This document shows, piece by piece, positions 58,192 to 64,000 of a stretch of 64,000 bases of DNA. A model generated the notes under the pieces. The model searched no databases. It was given only the letters and a program-made list of their open reading frames with translations, and was not told where the DNA came from. The stretch's first letter is position 1. Each line of letters begins with the position of its first letter. The translations under genes and the position numbers were made by a program. Source of the stretch: Elymus sibiricus (lineage: Eukaryota > Streptophyta > Magnoliopsida > Poales > Poaceae); assembly GCA_039707655.1 (NCBI GenBank), contig CM077676.1, forward strand, positions 186,120,936 to 186,184,935, read 5' to 3'.

Positions 58192-58735
58192 CGCTCGCGC
58201 AGTGGTGACGCTGTTGGGTGAGCGGCTCCTGACCACCTGGTCGTCCGGCGTCTCCTGCTAAAGTCATGGCGTCCAGCGACGACAAGTCGCTGGCAAGGCA
58301 GGCGGCTGGCGGCGAGTAGAGATTGGAAGTGCATCAAAGCAGAGGGGAATCAGGGTCTGCAGGCATTGGCTGGCTGGCTTGCATGAGGGTCGGGACAAAG
58401 TAGTCTATGCAGCTTGTTTTGCTCCGGACCATGTTCTAATCTCTTACGGTATACAGGCCGACCCAAAATCCTGGCCACCCTGTAGATCCCCCCTGCAGTG
58501 CACATGCATTTCGAAACTCAAGACGGAACATTAGCTGACCAATTAAATGTGTCTCTGTTAAACTAATATTAGCATCATATCAGATTCGTATTTGAACAAC
58601 TAAGCTTCGGAATAATGAGTGGCATGTTGTTTAGCTTGATGGGCGGAGCAGTGCTATTACGACAGAAGCACGTAGGCTGATCGTGGTGATCATAAAAGGG
58701 GAAACCCTAAGCATGATGAGTATAGTGTTGACCGT
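58192..58735. other. Stretch without recognised repeat or gene
   Basis: Between the outer end of element E and the start of LTR H. It has moderate GC, no frame over 90 codons and no LTR signals. It may be the only non-retrotransposon sequence here, or a piece of an unrecognised repeat. The bases after 58191 (CGCTC) would be E's right TSD copy; the left is not in view. Confidence 0.4.
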
Positions 58736-61700
58736 TGTCACAGCCCTAGCTTAGTCATTCCTTGTCATTGCATAATCATCCATGCATCATGTTTAAATTT
58801 CAATTAAAGTTGAAATAGGGATGATCAAACCCTAGGAGATAATTATTTCAACCAGGTTCAATTTAAAATCTTTTTCAATGAACCCAAAAATCCCTTCAAA
58901 ATGTTCATGATTTAGGGGGAAAAGGTGAAAACCTTATCCAGAGATGATGCACATTTTTTCCAAGGCATTTATGGCCTTTGAATTAACCCATTACTTATTT
59001 GAATTGGAGCAAGTAAATTCTATAAGAATAATCATAGCTCCAATAATTCTGGATTTTGTTGTGGGGTTTTGGAATAATCCATTTTGCATCCACAATTATT
59101 TCCAGAAGCAACAAAAATGATTTGGTTTAAAAACTAAATCAAAACAGAAAAAGAAAAATAGAAAACAGAAACAGAAAAAGAAGAAAACTAACCTAGCTTA
59201 CCTGTGCTGGCCCAGCCCACCAGCCTCGACGCCTTCTTCAACCTCTGCCAGTAGGCAGATGGGAAGTCGCCTTTTGTTTGAACAAAAAAGATTCTTGTTT
59301 CACCGAGGAAAAGAAAGAAGTTCTGGATAAATTGACAATGCTGAATTGCGCGTGTGCTCTGGGAGGCCTCCACCTCCTGTTTCGCGCTGGCGAAGCCTCC
59401 CCTGGTCGACCTCCTCGCCCAGGAGATGAGGATGACTCCCTCTTACTTCCCCCTCTCTCTGGTCTCGCCCCTCTCCTCTAACCCATGCCCCCGAGCACAC
59501 CCGAGACCAACCGCCGGCCACCGCTGCTCGTTTCCGTGGCCACCGTCGTCGCCTCGACCTTCCACCATGTCCAGACGCTCCGTAGAGCTCCGCTTCATCT
59601 TCACGAAGACGGACGCGTCCAGAAGAGCGCCGAGACGTCGCCATCGATGCCGTCTTCGTCCTCTGCACCGACGGCCACCGTCGCATGATTCGCCGCCATC
59701 AGCTCCTCCCCGGGCTCGTCGCCTCCTCCGTTCAAACTGATGTGAGACCCCGCACGATTTCCCTCAGCTCCCCTGCTCGTTTTCGTGCTCTAGCGCCGTC
59801 GCCCTCTAGCCCGAGCTCCGGCCGCTGCCATGGCCGATGAGCTACATGCTCCGGACCTCCTCTGCTCGAACCCATACCTTCAGTGCGTTCCTGATGCTCG
59901 TTCGTCTAAAAGCAAGTCATAGCCCCGCGCCCGTGCATCACCGAGCTCCGACAGCCGCACTTGTTGCCACTGCCGTCGCTATGCTCCACCTCCGTCCACC
60001 CCGATGCCACCCTTATACGCCCCTCTCTTCGGGTGTTCTAAAGAGCCTAGCTGCGCACGAACGACCGCCAGAATCAGCCGGCCGATGACCTCCGCCGTGT
60101 TCTGCTTATGCCAGCGGTTAATCACTGTTTAACCCAGTGATGTGGCATGTTTAGCTAGCACTAATAACCCTGCTAATCCACCCTGAGCCACTGCCATGTG
60201 GGCCCTAGTGCCTAATTAACTCCGGTTTAGTTATCTGGTTAAATTAGTTTTAATCACAGTGGCCCCACGTGTCAGGTTTGACCGTGCTGATGTCAACAGT
60301 TGACTGGCCCCATTGGTCAGTGACTGTACCGATTCTGATGACATAATGCTGATGCAATAAAGCTTTTCTGGAATTAAAATAAATCAAAAATGGTTTATTT
60401 AATTTCAGAAAATATCACAAACTTCAAAAAATCAAAGAAATTAAACCGTAACTCCAAATGAAATAAATTATATGTGAAAAATGATCAGAAAAATCCAAAG
60501 AATCCATCCGTACCATTTTCATGCATGTTTAAGCAACTTATAACTGCTGATCGGGTCAAATTCAATTATGGCATTTTAATGCTTAAACATGGAGTTGCAT
60601 TTGAACCTTCTTCATTTAAATTGTTGCTAGATGCATGAGCACAGTCCATAGCATAGTTGCCCTATCATGATCGTACATCATGTTTGTTGCATTTCATTGA
60701 TTGTGGTCCTTCTTTGTTTGTCGGTGCTTGTTCCTTCTCGGTAGCCGACGATTCCGACGTAAAGATCGTTGACACCAATGAAGAGCTTTACCATCTTCAG
60801 AAGTGCTAGGCAAGCAAACCCCCTTGAGCATTCCGATACAATCCCACTCTCTCGCTCTTGCTCTCTCTTATTGCATTAGGACAACAACGATTCAACTGTT
60901 ACATGTTTTGGTAGTTGAACCCATTCTTTTGCATGACCTGTCTTTGCCACAGTAAATAGTTAAAACCCCTTAGCATGAGTAGGAATTGCTTGAGCCATAT
61001 TGTGACTACTCATCCATGCTTGCTTGCTATGCTTAGAGTCGTGTCGGGTCTGATCCATCTGGGCGATGAATTGGAATGGTTGTATTCATGTCCTACTGTG
61101 TGAGAGCTAAGTGTGTGAACACGATTTGGTAAAGGTAGTGATGAGAGGCCATGTAGGAGTACATGGTGAGTTGTCTCATTGAGACTGTCCTTAAGAACTG
61201 AGTTATGTGTATGTTATCCAAGAATAGTTACTACCACACATTGGGCCCGAAACCCATGGACCCTCTCGGCTTATTAATTGCCTCGATCTCTGTCCAGGAA
61301 TTGCAACTAGTTTCTGGTGTTTGTAGGATGTGCTGGGGGCCGTGTTTAGCGCTGCCCGACGGGGTGGGCTTCATTGCGGTAGATGCACCTGTGGCCCGGT
61401 GTATCAAGTGTCACCCGGATGGTGGACTTGGCAACCCTGCACACGTCGTTTGGGGCCGTAATGGAAACTTCGGCCAAACTTCCGTTGCGGGTTCAGTTCT
61501 CAAATAGGCAATAAACCTGGATTATAGTCTTGCGTGGTTAATCAGGTTGTCGCCGACACCCTCGCCATGCCTCCGCTTGAAGGTTGTCGAGATACATGAC
61601 GTGTATATGTAAGGATGGCAATGGGTAGGGTATGGGGCGGGTAGAGCATTACCATACCCATACCCGTGTAGTCAATGGGTACAAAATTCTACCCATACCC

Positions 61701-63406
61701 GTACCCATGGGTATGAAACTTTACCCGTACCCATACCCGACGGGTACCCAATGCGTAGATCAAACAGTACACACGTTATTCACAATTTGACATTCACCAA
61801 TAGCAAATTTGACAAAATAACATTTATAGTTTCTTGGGAAAAAACATTTATCACAACTCAATAACAGATAGATGAGTGGCAATTATCTCAATTCAAATTG
61901 ACAATTGGTGACAACTTTAACATAGGATCACAAGCTCATGACACACTTCACCAAATAACACCCGACAAGTAACAAATAACAAACATCCATGAGTATGGTC
62001 CACATGTGAGTATAAACGGGTAGGTTATGGGTATACCCACGGGTACAAGGTCCCGTGCCCTACCCACGACTTAACGGGTAGGGTATGGGTACTACCCATG
62101 GGTATAAAATTGTGCCCATACCCTGCCCATGCGGGTACGGTATCCGCGGGTACCCGTACCCATGGTAAGATTGCCATCCTTATGTATATGGTGGTAAGTG
62201 GTGAGAGCGTGTGTGAAGAAGTACACCCCTGCAGGGTTAACTGAACTATTTGAATAGTCGCGTCCTCGGATATGGACTACTTGGAGACTTATATTGTTCA
62301 TAGATAACTTTAAATGGATACTCTAAAATGTGCAAAATAAGTGTGAGTGCTATGGATGGCCTTCTCATAGGAAGACGGGAGAGGATCCATAGTGGTGTAT
62401 TGATGTGGTGACTATGTGGACTCGTGTGCGCTCTCTCACCCCAAAGAAACTACTCGTAGTCGTAGTACAGGTTAGCCAAGAGTCAAAACTGGCTTGCCCC
62501 ATTGTTGATATCGATGCATATGTAGATAGTTCTGATGTAAGTCTTGCTGAGTACCTTTGTACTCACGGTTGCTTAATTTATGTTTTGCAGAGGAGACCTT
62601 AGTCTGACTAGTGGCTTCTACATGAAGTTTGACGTTAACCGAGTAGCTTGGGAATACGAGACAGAGGTCTGGCTCCTATGGAGGGTCTTGTAGATAGACA
62701 GGCTTTCTAGCATTGTTTCTTTTCAGTTGTCTGTACTCAGACAGGTTTATGCTTCTGTTGCCTGTATGACTTGTATGATGGGTCATGTGACCCTTGTTTG
62801 TAATATCATACTATGATGGCTTTTTCAAGCCTTATCTATACTTGAGTTGTAGAGTTATGTTGTGATGCCATGTTGTACAACACATACTTGCATGTTATGC
62901 GTACGTGTGATATGTATTGCTATGTGTGGGGTTCTACACCTAGTTATGTGCCTTTGGTAGCCTTTCTTACAGGGAAATGCCTCTTTGTGCTTCCAAAAAA
63001 GCCTTGGTAGTTCGCTACTGCTCCGGACGCATTGATTGACCGACATGCATCCTTCTTTGCTCCTGTGTCTGTCCCTACGGGGAAATGTCACGCGGTGTTT
63101 ACTATAGTCCTTGTAGCTTTGCTACGACAACGACTTGGTTACACTCGCTACTGGCCTACACGTGCATTGTTGGGTTGCCCATGTTTGTCCTTGTACGTTT
63201 GTGCCACCTTGGTCTATAACTAATCATGTCGACCCGGGTTCTCTGCCATATGGATGCTAGCGACATAATCATATACGTGAGCCAAAAGACGCAAACGGTC
63301 CCGGCCAAGGTAATGGCTGCAGCCGTGGGATACCGTGCGTGAGGCCGCAAAGTGATATGATGTGTTACATGCTAGATCTGTGTGACCTAGGATCGGGGTC
63401 CTAACA
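58736..63406 (+). repeat. LTR H: very long LTR (about 4.1 kb without the nested MITE)
   Basis: It starts TGTCACAGCCCTAG and ends GATCGGGGTCCTAACA. The layout resembles LTR G: an AT-rich start, a CT/GC-rich block (59400-60090), then AT-rich sequence, with CCCCTGCAGGGTTAA at 62226. No convincing primer binding site follows. Open frames within (for instance 59354-59740 and 61205-61507) show no domain and are not called genes. The end point is inferred from the TG ... CA rule and from memory of similar LTR ends, so treat it as approximate. Confidence 0.5.
61610..62182. mobile_element. hAT-like MITE (573 bp) inside LTR H
   Basis: Terminal inverted repeats TAAGGATGGCAA / TTGCCATCCTTA, flanked by exact 8-base direct repeats TGTATATG (61602-61609 and 62183-62190). 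The 8 bp TSD and short inverted ends are those of hAT transposons. Both subterminal regions are filled with copies of GGGTA and its complement (CCCATACCCG, GGGTATGGGTA); the middle is AT-rich. No transposase frame. Confidence 0.92.
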
Positions 63407-63660
63407 ACTGTGTCAAGGCAGATCTGAAGCTACAAACCGCAGAAAGGCTACTTAGCAACCGATGTTGCTTTCAACTAACAACTAAGAGTGGTATGGACAA
63501 GAAAGTACAGTAAACAAGTGACAAATGTATTTCCGGGTGAGATCAATAACTTAAGCAGATATGAAAGAGTATCACCTCTCTTGCGGCGTCATGTAATCAT
63601 TTGCTGATACGTTGAGGGTGCTGCAGGTGCGATGGTTGTCGGCGGCGTGGAAGCAGATTT
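63407..63660. other. Spacer after LTR H
   Basis: No recognised feature. If H is a 5' LTR, a primer binding site should stand at its start, but ACTGTGTCAAGGCAG does not match a tRNA end I know. No coding frame supported. Confidence 0.35.
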
Positions 63661-64000
63661 TGTGACACCCTGGTTTTCGCTCCTTGTTTTTTTTCCTTTG
63701 CGAGATTTGACTCCCGTCTTTTTTCGATGTTCTTGGATTTTCTCTCGCTCTTGGGTATATGAAGATGGTCATTTAGCCTTGCCTTTCCTATCCAACCAGA
63801 GACTCTCTCCAACCCAACCTTGGCCACCCAAACTTCTTTCTCAGGATCTTGCCGCCGAAACCCTACTCTCCGATCTACCGGAAGGGAAACCCTAATTCCT
63901 TCCGTTACAAAGGAACCCCAATTTCCTTTGATCTGTTGCCTCCCAAACTTTTCCCAGTGGTCATCCCACATCTATAAACCCTGGATATGCAAAAATATTG
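63661..64000 (+). repeat. Possible start of a further LTR, cut by the window edge
   Basis: TGTGACACCCTGGTTTTCGC at 63661 closely resembles the LTR start of element F (TGTGACACCCAGGTTTTGG on its minus strand). The following 300 bases are CT-rich with no frame that I can assign. Similarity beyond the first 18 bases is not evident. Confidence 0.4.

Noticed and set aside
63661..64000. Gene start at the right end (CT-rich leader followed by AACCCTA-type phrases)
   Set aside because: Begins with TGTGACACCC like an LTR, and there is no open frame with recognisable content before the window ends.
1..64000. Assigning published family names (for example Fatima, Sabrina, WHAM, Sukkula) to the elements
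   Set aside because: Names would rest on memory of LTR starts only; a search of a Triticeae repeat library would decide.

Overview
The window is intergenic DNA from a large-genome grass. The repeat families and their nesting look like wheat, Aegilops or barley (Triticeae). I see no host protein-coding gene, tRNA or rRNA gene. Nearly everything is LTR retrotransposon, stacked by insertion into insertion. Seven insertions are supported by exact target-site duplications (TSDs) or by an interrupted host element read on both sides. Family names are not asserted; elements are lettered A to I. Divergence counts were made by eye.

Backbone: one old Athila-type Ty3/gypsy element, E, lies on the minus strand from 17069 to 58191. 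Its partial 3' LTR is at 17069-17588 and its 5' LTR at 55025-58191. Its gag, protease and pol genes are spread over 33704-54918. E was cut by non-autonomous element B (17669-24630, TSD AGAGG), by non-autonomous element D (25927-32633, TSD ATAGA), by a 16.5 kb chromodomain element F (36873-53344, TSD ATGAG) and by a solo LTR of family I (55742-57382, TSD GTCCT). F was itself cut by a long-LTR element G (42135 to about 47290), with loss of F's reverse transcriptase.

Left flank: E's 3' LTR is broken at 17068 by an LTR piece of family I (16258-17068). That piece is broken by element A (1-16257), a gag-bearing relative of B and D that runs off the left edge. A's 5' LTR contains a complete 13.1 kb Tat-type element (2386-15496, TSD ATGCA). 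The Tat element carries one long gag-pol frame on the minus strand with four in-frame TAG codons. It also carries a spliced antisense gene on the plus strand (3535-7386) with a 'putative gypsy type transposon' N-terminus and a coiled-coil C-terminus.

Right flank: 58192-58735 is a short stretch with no repeat I recognise. It is followed by a very long LTR, H (58736-63406), holding a 573 bp hAT-like MITE (61610-62182, 8 bp TSD TGTATATG). The window ends in what looks like the start of another LTR at 63661.

No complete coding set is intact: every gag or pol frame has stops, frameshifts or missing domains. The signals most worth a second look are: (1) a GC-rich hairpin plus TATA box found in the LTRs of three families and once inside E just ahead of a post-pol open frame; (2) extra polypurine-tract copies inside A/B/D-type and E-type elements; (3) the antisense gene in the Tat element; (4) an intact extra frame ahead of gag in F; (5) two sister elements, B and D, with near-common LTRs but different proteins.
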